Assembly (NCBI GenBank): GCA_913056275.1
Contig: CAJXLP010000001.1
Span: 186,001-250,000 of the forward strand
Length of the DNA: 64,000 nucleotides
Source of the DNA: an uncultured Mycoplasmatota bacterium
GTDB taxonomy: Bacteria > Bacillota_I > Bacilli_A > Izemoplasmatales > Izemoplasmataceae
Direction of reading: 5' to 3'
Below, piece after piece: positions 46,379 to 58,047 of this stretch. Position 1 is the stretch's first letter, and each line of letters starts with the position of its first letter. Both the position numbers and the translations under genes were made by a program. A model generated the notes under the pieces. That model was not told where the DNA came from, did not search any database, and was given only the letters and a program-made list of their open reading frames with translations.

Positions 46379-46460
46379 GCATGCCTTAATCATTTAAGGC
46401 GTTACGCGTGGAAGGACATAATGTCTGTTGACCACATCACGATACAAAGGAGGTATCATC
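46379..46460 (+). promoter_or_regulatory. rplK leader with hairpin
   Basis: About 80 nt of leader containing the perfect hairpin GCCTTAA-TCAT-TTAAGGC (46383-46400), then AAAGGAGG. The hairpin has no T-run. A regulatory role is possible but unproven. Confidence 0.4.
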
Positions 46461-46886
46461 GTGGCTAAAGAAGTGAATTCCGTTGTTAAATTACAAATTC
46501 CTGCGGGTAAAGCGAATCCTGCTCCCCCGGTTGGACCTGCGCTCGGCCAAGCCGGCGTCAACATTCAAGATTTTTGTTCCCAATTTAACGACCGCACGAA
46601 AGACCAAATGGGAAATGTGATTCCTGTTGTCATTACCGTGTACAAGGATCGTAGTTTCACCTTTGTAACTAAAACACCACCCGCTTCAGATTTAATTAAA
46701 AAAGCGGCTGGCGTGAGCAAAGGCGCAGGCGAATCTTCAAAAGAAGTCGTCGGTAGCATCAGTAATGCGCAATTAACCGAAATTGCAGAAACCAAAATGC
46801 CCGATCTCAACGCCAATGATATTGATGCAGCAAAAAATATCATTGCCGGAACCGCCCGCAACATGGGCATTGAAATAAAAGGCTGA
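46461..46886 (+). CDS. rplK: 50S ribosomal protein L11
   Basis: A 141-residue protein of the GTPase-associated centre: [23 protein letters not shown] split over the N-terminus, and a C-terminal rRNA-binding domain. The GTG at 46461 follows AAAGGAGG and gives the exact usual length; the ATG at 46428 lies upstream of that site. Confidence 0.97.
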   Translation: MAKEVNSVVKLQIPAGKANPAPPVGPALGQAGVNIQDFCSQFNDRTKDQMGNVIPVVITVYKDRSFTFVTKTPPASDLIKKAAGVSKGAGESSKEVVGSISNAQLTEIAETKMPDLNANDIDAAKNIIAGTARNMGIEIKG

Positions 46887-46889
46887 TTC

Positions 46890-46945
46890 CATTTAGTTGT
46901 TGACTCAAACAGCTAAATGTGGGAGGAAGTTTTCTGTTAGACCAC
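46890..46945 (+). promoter_or_regulatory. hairpins between rplK and rplA (possible L1 control site)
   Basis: CATTTAG...CTAAATG (46890-46919) with an inner TGTT/AACA extension, then TGTGG...CCACA closing over GAGGAAGTTTTCTGTTAGA, just before the rplA ribosome site. In E. coli L1 represses this operon by binding mRNA, but the site there is ahead of L11. The assignment here is tentative. Confidence 0.3.
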
Positions 46946-46960
46946 ATTTAGGAGGAACCC

Positions 46961-47659
46961 ATGGCACACAAAGGTAAAAAATACAGTGCTGCACTAAGCC
47001 AAGTTGATCGCGAAAAAGCCTACACACTCAAAGACGCGGTGGCTTTGGTTAAAAAAATCTCATACGAAAAATTTGACGCAGGGGTAGAAGTTGCCCTTCG
47101 CTTAAATCTCGATCCAAGACAAGCTGAGCAAAACTTACGTGGGGCATTCGTACTTCCCCACGGCACCGGTAAAACTAAACGCGTCGCAGTTTTCGCGCAA
47201 GGCGAAAAAGCGAAAGAAGCTGAAGAAGCTGGCGCCGATGTTGTCGGTGGTGAAGACTTGGCTGAAAAAGTACTCAAAGGATTCTTTGAATTCGATGTCG
47301 TCGTCGCAGCCCCAGATATGATGGCTGTTGTCGGTAAATTGGGCCGCACACTCGGACCCAAAGGCATGATGCCAAACCCGAAAACCGGAACCGTCACCAA
47401 CGATATTGCGAAAGCAGTGAGTGAAATCAAAGGCGGAAAAGTGTCATACCGCGTCGACAAAGTAGGAAACATGCACAGCTTAGTCGGAAAAGTCTCATTC
47501 AGTGCTGAGCAATTGGAAGAAAACATCGCCACATTTTATGAAACCATGGTCCGCGCCAAGCCGCAAACGGTTAAAGGCGTATACATTCAAAACTTTGCAA
47601 TCTCAAGCACCATGGGACCGGGTGTCAATATTGACCCCGAAAGCATTACACCTGCTTAA
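46961..47659 (+). CDS. rplA: 50S ribosomal protein L1
   Basis: A 232-residue stalk protein with [35 protein letters not shown] and [15 protein letters not shown]. It helps deacylated tRNA leave the ribosome. TAGGAGG lies 7 bp upstream of the ATG. Confidence 0.98.
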   Translation: MAHKGKKYSAALSQVDREKAYTLKDAVALVKKISYEKFDAGVEVALRLNLDPRQAEQNLRGAFVLPHGTGKTKRVAVFAQGEKAKEAEEAGADVVGGEDLAEKVLKGFFEFDVVVAAPDMMAVVGKLGRTLGPKGMMPNPKTGTVTNDIAKAVSEIKGGKVSYRVDKVGNMHSLVGKVSFSAEQLEENIATFYETMVRAKPQTVKGVYIQNFAISSTMGPGVNIDPESITPA

Positions 47660-47737
47660 CAATTGAATAACCCACGCGTCTAAGACTTAGGGGCATATTG
47701 CTTAATTATCCTGACGAGACAAACTTGGAAATCCCAT

Positions 47738-47768
47738 CCACTTTTGTCTAGCGCAAAAGTGGGTTTTT
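47738..47768 (+). terminator. attenuator hairpin in the rplJ-rplL leader (L10-leader type)
   Basis: CCACTTTTG, loop TCTAGCG and CAAAAGTGG with TTTTT, located between rplA and rplJ. The ~80 nt before it could fold into the L10-binding region known from Bacillota L10 leaders, with the terminator as regulated output. Confidence 0.75.
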
Positions 47769-47798
47769 CATGGAAAATTTCATGAAAAGGAGGAACCG

Positions 47799-48299
47799 AT
47801 GTCGCAAGCAGCTATTGAAAAGAAATCGCAAGAAGTCGCAACACTTGTAGAAAAAATGAAAGCAACCCCCGCTGTTGTGATGGTCAACTATCGAGGTTTA
47901 ACGGTGGAAGAAGTGACCGAACTTCGCGGTCAACTGTATGACAGTGACTGCGAATTAAAAGTCATCAAGAACAACATTACACGGCGCGCCGTAGAAAGCT
48001 TAGGCTATGACGGAATCGTCTCAGATTTGGTCGGACCCAACGCGGTCGCATTCTCAAATTCAGACAGCGTCGCCGCAGCCAAAGTCTTGTATGAATTTGC
48101 CAAAGATCACCCAGCGCTTGAACTCAAGTCAGGCATTGTGGATGGCGAAGTTCTCTCACTCGAAAACATTCAACAATTGGCACAAATTCCATCACGCGAA
48201 GCATTACTTACCATGTTTGCAGGCGGACTCATTCAGCCCATCAAACAAGTCGCAATTGGTTTAAACATGCACATTGAAAATCTCGAAAGCACCCAATAA
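47799..48299 (+). CDS. rplJ: 50S ribosomal protein L10
   Basis: A 166-residue stalk base protein: N-terminal rRNA-binding domain with MVNYRGLTVEEVTELR, and a C-terminal helix that carries L7/L12 dimers. AAAAGGAGG precedes the ATG. Confidence 0.97.
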   Translation: MSQAAIEKKSQEVATLVEKMKATPAVVMVNYRGLTVEEVTELRGQLYDSDCELKVIKNNITRRAVESLGYDGIVSDLVGPNAVAFSNSDSVAAAKVLYEFAKDHPALELKSGIVDGEVLSLENIQQLAQIPSREALLTMFAGGLIQPIKQVAIGLNMHIENLESTQ

Positions 48300-48310
48300 G
48301 GAGGCCACTC

Positions 48311-48679
48311 ATGGCAATGAAAAATGAAGATATCATAAAAGCATTAGAAGAAAAAACACTCTTAGAACTTAAAGAACTCGTCGACATGATGAAAGAAACA
48401 TTCGGCGTTGATCCAAGCGCAGTTGCAGTCGCAGCACCTGGTGCTGGCGGCGGAGCAGATGCAGCACCAAGTGAAGTAAGCGTCATCTTAAACAATGCAG
48501 GCGGCGGTAAAATTGGCGTCATCAAAATTGTTAAAGAATTAACTGGCTTAGGCTTGAAAGAAGCTAAAGCACTCGTCGACAACGTGCCTTCACCGATTAA
48601 AGAAGGCATTAGCCCAGAAGAAGCCGAAGGCATCAAAGAAAAACTTGAAGAAGCCGGCGCGGTTGTTGAAGTTAAATAA
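48311..48679 (+). CDS. rplL: 50S ribosomal protein L7/L12
   Basis: A 122-residue stalk protein: N-terminal dimerisation domain, Ala/Gly-rich hinge AVAAPGAGGGAD and the C-terminal factor-binding domain with KIGVIKIVKELTGLGLKEAK. It recruits elongation factors. Confidence 0.98.
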   Translation: MAMKNEDIIKALEEKTLLELKELVDMMKETFGVDPSAVAVAAPGAGGGADAAPSEVSVILNNAGGGKIGVIKIVKELTGLGLKEAKALVDNVPSPIKEGISPEEAEGIKEKLEEAGAVVEVK

Positions 48680-48703
48680 TTTCATTCGAACAAGGGTATG
48701 AAT

Positions 48704-48730
48704 AAACCTGAGACTTGTCTCAGGTTTTTT
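48704..48730 (+). terminator. intrinsic terminator of rplJ-rplL
   Basis: AAACCTGAGA, loop CTTG and TCTCAGGTTT with a T-run. Confidence 0.93.
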
Positions 48731-48751
48731 GCCCGTTAAAATGAGGTCATT

Positions 48752-49342
48752 ATGTCCCATTATTACGATGCGTCTCCGACGACACCGACCGATCCTTTTA
48801 CCTTTGAAGTCACGTGTTTCGATACACGATTTACATTTCATTCAGACCGGGGAGTGTTTAAAAAAGACGGCTTAGATTTTGCCAGCCGATTACTCATCGA
48901 ACATGTTTCAGTTGAACCGGCAAGTGAGTGTTTAGACTTGGGGTCAGGAAGCGGCGTCATCGGGCTCATTTTAACGCGCCAGTACAATCTTCACATGACC
49001 GCGGTAGATATCAACGCGCGGGCTGTAGCACTCACTGAAAAGAACGCCCAGCAATTACACGTTCCAGTGACTGCTGTGCAAAGTGATGGATTCAATGAGA
49101 TCCAAGAACAATTTTTTGATCACATATTCTCAAACCCGCCCATTCGCATCGGGAAACAAGCGATGTATGCGTTGTTAAGTGATGCGCTTGCGCATCTTAA
49201 AGTAGACGGGTCACTGTGGGTAGTCATGCATAAAAAACACGGCGTGGAATCATTTCAACGAAGTTTTGCCAAAGACGCCGATATCAAAGAAGTCATTCGC
49301 AAAAAAGGATTTAGGCTTTTAAGGCTTAAGCGGAGCCGTTGA
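48752..49342 (+). CDS. class I SAM-dependent methyltransferase, RsmC-like (YbxB family)
   Basis: A 196-residue enzyme with CLDLGSGSGVIGLIL as SAM site and HIFSNPPIRIG as catalytic NPP motif, as in RsmC/RlmG guanine-N2 enzymes. FTFHSDRGVFKKDGLDFASR is the family N-terminus. YbxB occupies the same place between rplL and rpoB in Bacillus. The substrate is most likely rRNA, but not assigned. Confidence 0.92.
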   Translation: MSHYYDASPTTPTDPFTFEVTCFDTRFTFHSDRGVFKKDGLDFASRLLIEHVSVEPASECLDLGSGSGVIGLILTRQYNLHMTAVDINARAVALTEKNAQQLHVPVTAVQSDGFNEIQEQFFDHIFSNPPIRIGKQAMYALLSDALAHLKVDGSLWVVMHKKHGVESFQRSFAKDADIKEVIRKKGFRLLRLKRSR

Positions 49343-49367
49343 CGATTTGACGGTCTTGTGCTAAACT
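49339..49367 (+). promoter_or_regulatory. promoter of rpoB-rpoC
   Basis: TTGACG (49339-49344), 17 bp and a TGC-extended TAAACT (49362-49367). The -35 overlaps the stop of the upstream methyltransferase gene. Confidence 0.7.
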
Positions 49368-49370
49368 TTT

Positions 49371-49402
49371 AAAATGCGATAAATTGCGCTTTTTTGCATT
49401 TT
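49371..49402 (+). promoter_or_regulatory. hairpin in the rpoB leader
   Basis: AAAATGC and GCATTTT flank an inner GCG/CGC pairing with an internal T6, immediately after the expected transcription start. It could act as a terminator of incoming transcription or as an attenuator. Confidence 0.35.
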
Positions 49403-49440
49403 ACACAGATTTATAAACTAAAAATTGGGGTGACACATTA

Positions 49441-52400
49441 GTGGGTTATAAGCTAGTTCAATACGGTCGAAAACGCGAGAGAAGAGACTATTCGCGCGTT
49501 AAAATGAACATTGATTTACCGAACCTGATTGATGTCCAAACCCATTCGTTTGAATGGTTTGTGAAGGACGGGTTGCAAGAATTATTTGATGACATTTCTC
49601 CCATCGAAAACTTTACGGGAGATTTGGAGCTTTATTTTTCCGGCTTTGAGTTTGCGGACGAAAAGCATACATTAAGAGAGTCCAAAGACAAAGAACTCAC
49701 CTACGCCAAGCCGTTATACGTCAATGTGAAATTGGTGAATAACCAGACGGGTGAAATTCAAGAACGCAAGATTTTCATGGGCGATTTTCCGTTCATGACC
49801 GATCGTGCGTCTTTTGTCATTAATGGGTCAGAGCGAGTTATCGTCTCCCAAATCGTCCGTTCAGCGGGCGTTTTTTACTCCGTCGAAGTCGATAAGAAAA
49901 CTCTCTCACGCCGCTATTTAGGCCAAATCATTCCCAACCGTGGGGCTTGGCTTGAATTCGAAATGGATGCCAAAAATAATCTTTATGTCAAACTTGACCG
50001 TTCGAAAAAGATCCCTTTAACAACGCTCTTAAGAGCGATTAACCTCAACGATTCAAGTGTGGTTCGGGAATTATTCACCGGATCTGAATACTTGGACCAA
50101 ACGTATGAAAAAGATACAACCCATTCCCCGCAAGAAGCGATTTTAGAAGTCTACTCAAAACTTCGTCAAGGTGAAACTGCCACCATCGACGGGGCGATGA
50201 ACTTCTTCGTTTCGCGTTTATTTGACGCAAAACGCTATGAACTGGCGGGCGTTGGACGCTATAAAGTCAATAAAAAACTCGACGTATTAACCCATCTTAA
50301 AGGCAAAATGCTCGCCAAAGACATCACGGATAAAAAAGGCAAAGTCGTCTTTGAAAAAGGGACTGTTTTAACGTGGGAAATGCTCGACAAATTAGACAAA
50401 AACCGGGCTTGGATTAGACGGCCTTTACCGGGCGTTTTAAGCGCTGATTTAGAATACGATTACACCGTTCAAAAGAAACTGTTGGATGGGAATCCGTACC
50501 TTAAGTACTTAAGCGGGGCTGAAAAGCTTGAAATGATTCGCACCCAAAGCTATCCAACTGTTAAAGAGGCCTTCAAAGGATTCTTGAAAAAAGAAGGGGT
50601 CAGCGAAAAAGCCTACACCGATAAAGAAGGAAAAATCAAAGTTCAAGAAGCGAAAGACGCCCTTGAAGAAACGTTAAACAATCCCGAACTCGTCTTAGAT
50701 ATCGCAGAAATTGAAGTCGTTGAGATCGCCCACCAAAACGATCAAGACGAAATGGTTACCTTAAAAGTCATCGGCAATAACTCCGAAGAAACGCGTGAAC
50801 ATATTGTTGCCAGCGACATTGTGGCAAGTATCAGTTATTACCTCAATTTATTTGAGGGATTTGGTCGTCTCGATGACATCGATCACCTCGGCAACCGCCG
50901 CTTACGTCTAATTGGTGAATTGTTGAAAAACCAATTCCGAATCGGCCTTTCTAAACTGGAAAAAAATGTCAAAGACCGGATGAGTACCAAAGACATTGAT
51001 GATGTGACTCCGAAAGACTTGATTAATATTCGACCACTCACCTCATCGCTCAAAGAATTTTTTGGGTCATCCCAGCTTTCTCAGTTCATGAGTCAAACCA
51101 ATCCACTTGATGAAATTACCCACAAACGCCGTATTTCAGCCCTCGGTCCAGGCGGGTTAACCCGTGACCGTGCGGGCTTTGAAGTCCGCGATGTGCACTA
51201 CTCGCACTACGGCCGCATTTGTCCGATTGAAACCCCTGAGGGTCAGAACATCGGGCTGATTAACTCGCTTGCAACGTACGTGCGGGTCAATCAATTTGGA
51301 TTTATGGAGACCCCATACATTAAAGTCGAAGACGTAGCGGTTAAGGGCGTCAATAAAAAACGCATTACCGATGACATTCAATACATGAGTGCCGATGAAG
51401 AAGAAAATTACACCATTGGTCAGGCGAACATTGTCGTCGATGACGATGGATTCATCGTCGAAGACCAAGTGGTCGCCCGCTATTATGGTGAAACGAACTT
51501 AGTGCCGCAAGCAGAGATTGAATTTATCGATGTCTCACCGAAGCAGATTGTCTCGGTATCCACCGCTTCAATTCCCTTCTTAGAGCACGATGATGCAAAC
51601 CGGGCACTTATGGGTGCCAACATGCAACGACAAGCAATTCCGCTTTTAAAACCCCGTTCCCCATTAGTTGGAACCGGGATTGAATTCAAAGCAGCTCAAG
51701 ATTCAGGGGCGTGCATCGTGACGAAGCACGCAGGAACCGTAGATTATGTCGATGCAAAACTCGTCGTGATTCGCCGTGGCAATAAAAAAGATCGCTATGA
51801 TTTAACGAAATTTGAACGCTCCAACCAAGGCACAAACTTGACCCAACGTCCGATTGTCTCAAAAGGGGACAAAGTGGAAGTCGGCGATATCATCGCCGAC
51901 GGCCCAAGCATGGAAAACGGTGAAATGGCGCTCGGCCAAAATGTCGTCGTCGCTTTCATGACATGGAATGGGTACAACTATGAAGATGCCGTCATCATGA
52001 GTGAGAGACTCGTGAAAGAGGACGTCTACACGTCCATTCATATCGAAAAATACGATGTCGAAGCGCGTGATACGAAACTTGGTAAGGAAGAAATCACCCG
52101 AGAAATCCCCAACGTTGGGGAAGAAGGTCGTCGCTTCTTAGATGACCGAGGCATCATTATTCCAGGTGCTGAAGTAGACGAAGGCGACATTTTAGTCGGT
52201 AAAGTGACTCCAAAAGGACAAACTGAACCGACGCCAGAAGATCGTTTACTCCTCGCTATTTTCGGTGAAAAATCACGCGAAGTGCGCGATACATCCTTAA
52301 AAGTCCCGCACGGTGGCGGGGGAATTGTCCAATCAGTGAAATACTTTAGCCGCGCCGGGGGCGATGAAATGCCACCGGGAGCGAATGAAATCGTTCACGT

Positions 52401-53196
52401 ATTTATCGTCCAAAAACGGAAAATTTCCGAAGGCGATAAAATGGCTGGACGCCACGGAAATAAAGGGGTTATCTCAAAAATACTCCCTGAAGAAGATATG
52501 CCATACCTGCCCGATGGAACCCCAGTTGATATCATGCTTAATCCACTCGGTGTCCCCTCGCGGATGAACATTGGCCAAGTCTTAGAAATTCACCTTGGCA
52601 TGGCTGCAAAACGCTTAGGTGTTCACGTGGCAACGCCCGTATTTGACGGCGTTCAAAGCGACGATTTAGAAGCCATACTTAAAGAAGCCGGCATGCAATC
52701 GACCGGTAAAACACCCCTTTTCTCTGGGCAAACCGGTGAGAAATATGACAACGACGTATCCGTCGGTGTGATGTACATGATTAAGCTCGATCACATGGTC
52801 GACGATAAATTACACGCCCGCTCAGTCGGTCCATACACCTTAGTCACGCAACAACCCATGGGTGGTAAAGCCCAAAATGGTGGCCAACGCTTCGGTGAGA
52901 TGGAAGTTTGGGCCTTAGGGGCTTACGGGGCCGCGTATACCTTGCAAGAAATGTTAACCGTGAAGAGCGATGACATTATCGGCCGGAACAAAGTATTTAG
53001 AGCCATTGTCGATGGAAAATCCATCCCAGCACCAAGCCTTCCTGAATCATTCCGAGTATTAACCCGTGAGCTTCAATCCCTCGGTATATCGGTTGAGTTG
53101 ATCAACCGGACAACGGGACTTAACGAAGCGAACAAATCATTGGTCGAAGATACCGGATTAGAAAACTACATTGACAAATACGGCTTCAACGCTTAG
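49441..53196 (+). CDS. rpoB: RNA polymerase beta subunit
   Basis: A 1251-residue catalytic subunit. The rifampicin region is [17 protein letters not shown] with [13 protein letters not shown], and wild-type-like residues are present. Conserved blocks include [16 protein letters not shown]-type [15 protein letters not shown], and the C-terminal [25 protein letters not shown] split across motifs. GTG start with GGGGTGA 7 bp upstream. Shorter than the E. coli protein, as in other Gram-positives. Confidence 0.98.
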   Translation: MGYKLVQYGRKRERRDYSRVKMNIDLPNLIDVQTHSFEWFVKDGLQELFDDISPIENFTGDLELYFSGFEFADEKHTLRESKDKELTYAKPLYVNVKLVNNQTGEIQERKIFMGDFPFMTDRASFVINGSERVIVSQIVRSAGVFYSVEVDKKTLSRRYLGQIIPNRGAWLEFEMDAKNNLYVKLDRSKKIPLTTLLRAINLNDSSVVRELFTGSEYLDQTYEKDTTHSPQEAILEVYSKLRQGETATIDGAMNFFVSRLFDAKRYELAGVGRYKVNKKLDVLTHLKGKMLAKDITDKKGKVVFEKGTVLTWEMLDKLDKNRAWIRRPLPGVLSADLEYDYTVQKKLLDGNPYLKYLSGAEKLEMIRTQSYPTVKEAFKGFLKKEGVSEKAYTDKEGKIKVQEAKDALEETLNNPELVLDIAEIEVVEIAHQNDQDEMVTLKVIGNNSEETREHIVASDIVASISYYLNLFEGFGRLDDIDHLGNRRLRLIGELLKNQFRIGLSKLEKNVKDRMSTKDIDDVTPKDLINIRPLTSSLKEFFGSSQLSQFMSQTNPLDEITHKRRISALGPGGLTRDRAGFEVRDVHYSHYGRICPIETPEGQNIGLINSLATYVRVNQFGFMETPYIKVEDVAVKGVNKKRITDDIQYMSADEEENYTIGQANIVVDDDGFIVEDQVVARYYGETNLVPQAEIEFIDVSPKQIVSVSTASIPFLEHDDANRALMGANMQRQAIPLLKPRSPLVGTGIEFKAAQDSGACIVTKHAGTVDYVDAKLVVIRRGNKKDRYDLTKFERSNQGTNLTQRPIVSKGDKVEVGDIIADGPSMENGEMALGQNVVVAFMTWNGYNYEDAVIMSERLVKEDVYTSIHIEKYDVEARDTKLGKEEITREIPNVGEEGRRFLDDRGIIIPGAEVDEGDILVGKVTPKGQTEPTPEDRLLLAIFGEKSREVRDTSLKVPHGGGGIVQSVKYFSRAGGDEMPPGANEIVHVFIVQKRKISEGDKMAGRHGNKGVISKILPEEDMPYLPDGTPVDIMLNPLGVPSRMNIGQVLEIHLGMAAKRLGVHVATPVFDGVQSDDLEAILKEAGMQSTGKTPLFSGQTGEKYDNDVSVGVMYMIKLDHMVDDKLHARSVGPYTLVTQQPMGGKAQNGGQRFGEMEVWALGAYGAAYTLQEMLTVKSDDIIGRNKVFRAIVDGKSIPAPSLPESFRVLTRELQSLGISVELINRTTGLNEANKSLVEDTGLENYIDKYGFNA

Positions 53197-53207
53197 GAGA
53201 TGATGCT

Positions 53208-56200
53208 ATGAGCCAAAAGTATTCGCATTATAAAATCCGAATCGCCTCCCCTGAAGAGATGTTAAATTGGTCATTTGGGGAAGTCGAAAAACACGAAACA
53301 ATTAACTACCGGACCTTAAAACCAGAACGTAAAGGGCTCTTCTGTGAAGAGATTTTCGGTCCAACGAAAGACTTTCAATGTGCCTGCAACAACAAATCTA
53401 AACGCTCCAGCCAATCGGGAAAAAAATGTCCGATTTGTGGGGTTGAATACACTGAATCAAAAGTCCGTAGAGAGCGCATGGGCCACATTAAATTGGCCGC
53501 ACCGGTCGTTCATACTTGGTTCTTAAGAAATTCCCCATCACGCATTGCCACCTTACTCGACTTAAAAAGCAAAGACTTAGAAGAAGTGGTGTACTACGCG
53601 TCTTACATCGTGGTCGATAAAGGCGATACTGATTTGCAAAACATGCAAATTCTTTCAGAAGCAAAATATACGGAAAAACACCTTGAGTACGGCAATCGTT
53701 TCAAAGCCTTAAGCGGTGCTGAAGCGGTTAAAACCTTATTGAAAAAAATCGACTTAGAAGACGAGGCGTATCGCTTACGTAAAGAATTGCCGTCTGCGTC
53801 AAAACAAAAACGTGACAAAATATTAAAACGCCTAGAAATCATCGAAGCGTTTTATAAATCTGACAACAAACCGGAATGGATGGTCATGGACATTCTTCCA
53901 GTCATCCCCCCAGAATTACGTCCCATGGTGCAACTTGACGGTGGCCGCTTTGCGACGACTGACCTCAACGATTTATACCGCCGGATTTTAAACCGCAACA
54001 ACCGGTTAAAACGTCAACTTGAACAAAAAGCACCTGATTTGATTACGAAAAACGAAAAGCGGATGTTGCAAGAAGCCGTGGATGCGTTGATTGATAATTC
54101 AAAACGGGGCCGTAAAGTCGTCGTTGAGAAAAACCGCCCCTTAAAATCACTGTCCGATATGTTACGCGGTAAACAAGGACGTTTCCGCCAAAACTTACTC
54201 GGTAAACGGGTCGACTACTCAGGCCGAAGCGTTATTGTCGTGGGGCCTGATTTAGAGATGTATCAGTGTGGTCTCCCCAAGGAAATGGCACTGTCACTGT
54301 TTAAACCGTTTGTCATTCGCGAATTAATGATTCGTGAAATTACGTCAAACATTAAAAGCGCGAAAGCGATGATTGATCGCAGCGATGCAAAAGTTTGGAA
54401 TGTCTTAGAAGACGTCATTAAAGAGCATCCTGTCTTGCTTAACCGGGCTCCGACCTTACACAGACTCGGTATTCAAGCGTTTGAACCCAAATTGGTCGAA
54501 GGAAAAGCGATTCGCTTACACCCCTTAGTTACCACCGCTTTCAACGCGGATTTTGATGGGGACCAAATGGCCGTTCACGTCCCATTGTCCGAAGAAGCCC
54601 AAGCCGAAGCACGGGTCTTGATGCTCGCATCCAACAACATCTTGAACCCGAAAGATGGCAAACCGGTCGTCACCCCGTCCCAAGATATGGTCTTAGGAAA
54701 CTATTACTTAACGCTTGAACGGGCGCATGAAAAAGGCCAAGGCAAAGTATTTAAAGATTCAAAAGAAGCTTTGCTCGCGTTTGATAACCAAGAGATTTCC
54801 TTGCACGCTGTCATCGCGATTAAAGCGTCATCTTTAGGAAATGCACCGCTGACTGAAACGCAACGTCAAGGCTATTTAATGACGACGGTTGGGAAACTCA
54901 TTTTCAATGAGATACTGCCGCGTTCATTCCCATATATCAACGAACCAACGGTTGAAAACTTGGAAGAAGAAACACCTGATTCGCATTTCTTAGCGAAGGG
55001 CTCAAACATCCCTGAGATTATCCATCACAACGCTGATTATCACGCGAAAACCGAAGCTTTGAAACACTTAAAAGCGGACGGAACGGATGACGCGGAAATT
55101 AAACGCTTAGAAAAAGAAGTGAAGGCGCTTGAGAAAAAAGGTGCACGCCATTTAATTGAACCATTCCGTAAACGGTTCTTAGCGCTTGTCATTTCCCGGG
55201 TCTTTGAAGACTTTAAAATTAACGAAACTTCAAAAATGCTTGATAAGATGAAAAACTTAGGCTTTAAATATTCGACGTATGCCGGCATTACCGTGAGTGC
55301 ATACGACGTTATGCCTTACACGCACAAATCCGAGGTCATCACCGGTGCATCGACGCAAGTTGATCGCATTCAAACCATGTTTGACCAAGGCTTACTTACC
55401 GACAAAGAACGTCGTGGATTGGTCATTAAAGAATGGGAAAAAGCGAAAAACCTCATTCAGCAAGGCCTGAAAGATGAACTCACCAAAGAAAACCACATCA
55501 ACATGATGAGCGACTCAGGCGCCCGGGGGAATATTTCCAACTTTACCCAACTCGCCGGGATGCGTGGTTTGATGAGTAAACCATCTGGAGAAACCATTGA
55601 ACTACCGATTAAAGCGTCATTCCGTGAAGGATTAACGATGTCAGAGTTCTTTATCTCCACGCACGGAGCCCGGAAAGGGTCGACCGACACCGCCTTAAAA
55701 ACGGCCGACTCGGGGTACTTAACCCGCCGTTTAGTCGACGTCAGCCAAGACATCGTCATCACCCAAGACGATTGTGCCACCAATCGCGGAGTCATCGTCA
55801 AAGACATCTTTGACAATGACGGCAAAGTAATCGTGACGTTATCAGACCGCTTAATTGGTCGCTACTCCCAAGAAACAGTGTCTCACCCTAAAACGGGTGA
55901 AGTTCTTATTGAAAAAGATGGCTACATCACTGAAGAAATTGCCAGAAATGTTGAGAAAGCGGGCGTTGAAACCGTGAAGATTCGATCGGTTCTTACGTGC
56001 CATGCGGATCACGGCGTCTGCGAGAAATGTTACGGCCGTAACTTAGCGACCGGGAATAAAGTCGAAGTTGGGGAAAGTGTTGGCTATATTGCCGCGCAAT
56101 CCATCGGTGAACCCGGGACCCAGCTGACGATGCGGACATTCCATACCGGCGGGGTTGCCGGGGCGGATATTACGCAAGGTCTGCCACGGATTCAAGAACT

Positions 56201-56984
56201 TTTTGAGGCAAGAACACCTAAAGGGAAAGCCATCATCGCGGAAAGTTACGGAACCATTACAGACATTGAACAGATTGATGAACGTTACAAAATCACCTTA
56301 AAAGGCGATTTGAAACCGTCTCAAGAAGAGCCGACATTCTATCAATATGAAACCAATAGTGGGGTCACATTGAAAGTGTCAGAAGGCGATCACGTGACCG
56401 CCGGTCAGCAATTGACTGAAGGGTCGATCGACCCGAAACAACTTTTAAAAGTGACCAACGCCGAAACGGTTCAACAGTACATCTTGGGTGAAGTTCAAAA
56501 AGTATACCGCGCTCAAGGGGTGGAAATTTCCGATAAACACATCGAAATTATCGTCCACCAAATGATGCAAAAAGTGAATATTATTGTCTCCGGAGACACT
56601 GAGTTACTTCCGGGTGCTCAAGTGTCCTTGCGTCAGTTCAAAAAAGCCAATGAAGCCGTCATGGCCGACCGTAAAAATCCTGCCATCGCGCGTCCTGTGC
56701 TCTTAGGAATCACCCGATCAAGTTTACGGAGTGAATCCTTCTTGTCTGCCGCATCCTTCCAAGAAACGACCCGTGTCCTCACCGATGCTGCCATCCGTGG
56801 GAAAGTCGATGACTTGGTTGGACTGAAAGAAAACGTCATTATCGGGGGCTTAATTCCTGCCGGAACCGGTATCTTATCGCACTCCTATTTTGATTATGAA
56901 AAAATCGAAGTGGAAGACGATGATTTCTCGGGCGATCCGCTGTATGAAGAAGTCTCTGAAGCACCCGCCGCTGAAGTTGAATAA
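53208..56984 (+). CDS. rpoC: RNA polymerase beta-prime subunit
   Basis: A 1258-residue subunit. The N-terminal zinc ribbon (CAC...CPIC, about 58-80), the clamp coiled-coil and [13 protein letters not shown] are present. The catalytic NADFDGDQM starts at residue 446, with the Mg-binding Asp448, Asp450 and Asp452. The second zinc site is [13 protein letters not shown], and the trigger-loop region [20 protein letters not shown] follows. An acidic tail ends the protein. Confidence 0.98.
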   Translation: MSQKYSHYKIRIASPEEMLNWSFGEVEKHETINYRTLKPERKGLFCEEIFGPTKDFQCACNNKSKRSSQSGKKCPICGVEYTESKVRRERMGHIKLAAPVVHTWFLRNSPSRIATLLDLKSKDLEEVVYYASYIVVDKGDTDLQNMQILSEAKYTEKHLEYGNRFKALSGAEAVKTLLKKIDLEDEAYRLRKELPSASKQKRDKILKRLEIIEAFYKSDNKPEWMVMDILPVIPPELRPMVQLDGGRFATTDLNDLYRRILNRNNRLKRQLEQKAPDLITKNEKRMLQEAVDALIDNSKRGRKVVVEKNRPLKSLSDMLRGKQGRFRQNLLGKRVDYSGRSVIVVGPDLEMYQCGLPKEMALSLFKPFVIRELMIREITSNIKSAKAMIDRSDAKVWNVLEDVIKEHPVLLNRAPTLHRLGIQAFEPKLVEGKAIRLHPLVTTAFNADFDGDQMAVHVPLSEEAQAEARVLMLASNNILNPKDGKPVVTPSQDMVLGNYYLTLERAHEKGQGKVFKDSKEALLAFDNQEISLHAVIAIKASSLGNAPLTETQRQGYLMTTVGKLIFNEILPRSFPYINEPTVENLEEETPDSHFLAKGSNIPEIIHHNADYHAKTEALKHLKADGTDDAEIKRLEKEVKALEKKGARHLIEPFRKRFLALVISRVFEDFKINETSKMLDKMKNLGFKYSTYAGITVSAYDVMPYTHKSEVITGASTQVDRIQTMFDQGLLTDKERRGLVIKEWEKAKNLIQQGLKDELTKENHINMMSDSGARGNISNFTQLAGMRGLMSKPSGETIELPIKASFREGLTMSEFFISTHGARKGSTDTALKTADSGYLTRRLVDVSQDIVITQDDCATNRGVIVKDIFDNDGKVIVTLSDRLIGRYSQETVSHPKTGEVLIEKDGYITEEIARNVEKAGVETVKIRSVLTCHADHGVCEKCYGRNLATGNKVEVGESVGYIAAQSIGEPGTQLTMRTFHTGGVAGADITQGLPRIQELFEARTPKGKAIIAESYGTITDIEQIDERYKITLKGDLKPSQEEPTFYQYETNSGVTLKVSEGDHVTAGQQLTEGSIDPKQLLKVTNAETVQQYILGEVQKVYRAQGVEISDKHIEIIVHQMMQKVNIIVSGDTELLPGAQVSLRQFKKANEAVMADRKNPAIARPVLLGITRSSLRSESFLSAASFQETTRVLTDAAIRGKVDDLVGLKENVIIGGLIPAGTGILSHSYFDYEKIEVEDDDFSGDPLYEEVSEAPAAEVE

Positions 56985-56999
56985 AGCGCTTAGATTCGC

Positions 57000-57028
57000 T
57001 TGACAATCCAGCTGAGAAATCCTATAAT
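57000..57028 (+). promoter_or_regulatory. promoter of rpsL-rpsG-fusA
   Basis: Perfect TTGACA (57000-57005), 17 bp and perfect TATAAT (57023-57028), the best match to consensus in the window. Confidence 0.93.
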
Positions 57029-57041
57029 CATATTCGCGTGT

Positions 57042-57074
57042 AAAACAGTTGGGTCATTCGTTGACCCCTGTTTT
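57042..57074 (+). terminator. hairpin in the rpsL leader (attenuator or rpoC terminator)
   Basis: AAAACAG, bulge TT, GGGTCA, loop TTCGT, TGACCC and CTGTTTT: 13 pairs ending in four T. It lies downstream of the promoter, so it is transcribed from it. It can both stop rpoC read-through and attenuate the str operon. Confidence 0.6.
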
Positions 57075-57123
57075 CATCCCCGTTTTGATACACACGGAAC
57101 TGTTGTAAGAAAGGAGGAGCTTT

Positions 57124-57534
57124 ATGCCCACAATGAATCAATTGGTTAGAAAAGGTCGTACATCGAAAGGTAAAAAGAGTAAATCCCCAAGTTTGAACAT
57201 GGGATTCAACTCGTTGAAACGTGAATATACATCAACCATGAGTCCGCAAAAGCGCGGTGTATGTACCCGTGTTGCGACGATGACTCCAAAGAAACCTAAC
57301 TCTGCGTTACGGAAATATGCGCGGGTTCGCTTGACCAATGGTGTTGAAGTGACAGCCTACATTCCGGGAATCGGCCACCAACTTCAAGAGCACAGCGTCG
57401 TCTTAATTCGCGGCGGTCGTGTCAAAGATTTACCGGGTGTTCGCTACCATATTGTTCGTGGCACACTCGATACCACAGGCGTCACCGACCGTAAACAAGG
57501 TCGCAGTAAATACGGAACCAAGAAAAACGCGTAA
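57124..57534 (+). CDS. rpsL: 30S ribosomal protein S12
   Basis: A 136-residue decoding-centre protein with [19 protein letters not shown] at the start, [17 protein letters not shown] (Lys42/43 equivalent, streptomycin-sensitive type) and [21 protein letters not shown] precedes it. Confidence 0.98.
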   Translation: MPTMNQLVRKGRTSKGKKSKSPSLNMGFNSLKREYTSTMSPQKRGVCTRVATMTPKKPNSALRKYARVRLTNGVEVTAYIPGIGHQLQEHSVVLIRGGRVKDLPGVRYHIVRGTLDTTGVTDRKQGRSKYGTKKNA

Positions 57535-57562
57535 TTAAACGCAGAAAAAAGGAGGAGCCAAG

Positions 57563-58033
57563 ATGCCTCGTAAAGGTCATATAGCCAAAAGAGACGTCCT
57601 CCCTGATCCGATTTATGATTCAAAATTGGTGACAAAACTCATCAACAACATCATGCTCGGTGGTAAAAAGGGAACCGCTCAAAATATTTTATACAATGCA
57701 TTTAAAAAAGTTGAGGAAACAGTCAACAAACCCCCCTTATCGGTGTTTGAAGAAGCCCTCAAAAACATCATGCCAACGTTTGAAGTGAGAGCCCGCCGAA
57801 TCGGTGGTCAAAACTATCAAGTCCCAGTTGAAGTCAGAGACGAACGCCAATATACCCTTGGACTTCGTTGGTTGACGCAATATGCCCGCTTAAGAAACGA
57901 AAAAACCATGGAAGAGCGTCTCGCCAAAGAAATTATGGACGCCGCCAATGGAGTGGGTGCATCAGTGAAAAAACGAGAAGATATGCACCGGATGGCGGAC
58001 GCCAATAAAGCCTTCGCGCATTACCGCTGGTAA
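57563..58033 (+). CDS. rpsG: 30S ribosomal protein S7
   Basis: A 156-residue head protein: [20 protein letters not shown] and [18 protein letters not shown], ending [15 protein letters not shown]-like ([15 protein letters not shown]). AAGGAGG precedes the ATG. The ybxF/L7Ae-type gene of Bacillus between rpoC and rpsL is absent. Confidence 0.98.
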   Translation: MPRKGHIAKRDVLPDPIYDSKLVTKLINNIMLGGKKGTAQNILYNAFKKVEETVNKPPLSVFEEALKNIMPTFEVRARRIGGQNYQVPVEVRDERQYTLGLRWLTQYARLRNEKTMEERLAKEIMDAANGVGASVKKREDMHRMADANKAFAHYRW

Positions 58034-58047
58034 GAAAGGAGATACGT

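Noticed and set aside
47020-47532. 170-codon minus-strand open frame
   Set aside because: Antisense of rplA with no start context; arises from codon usage.
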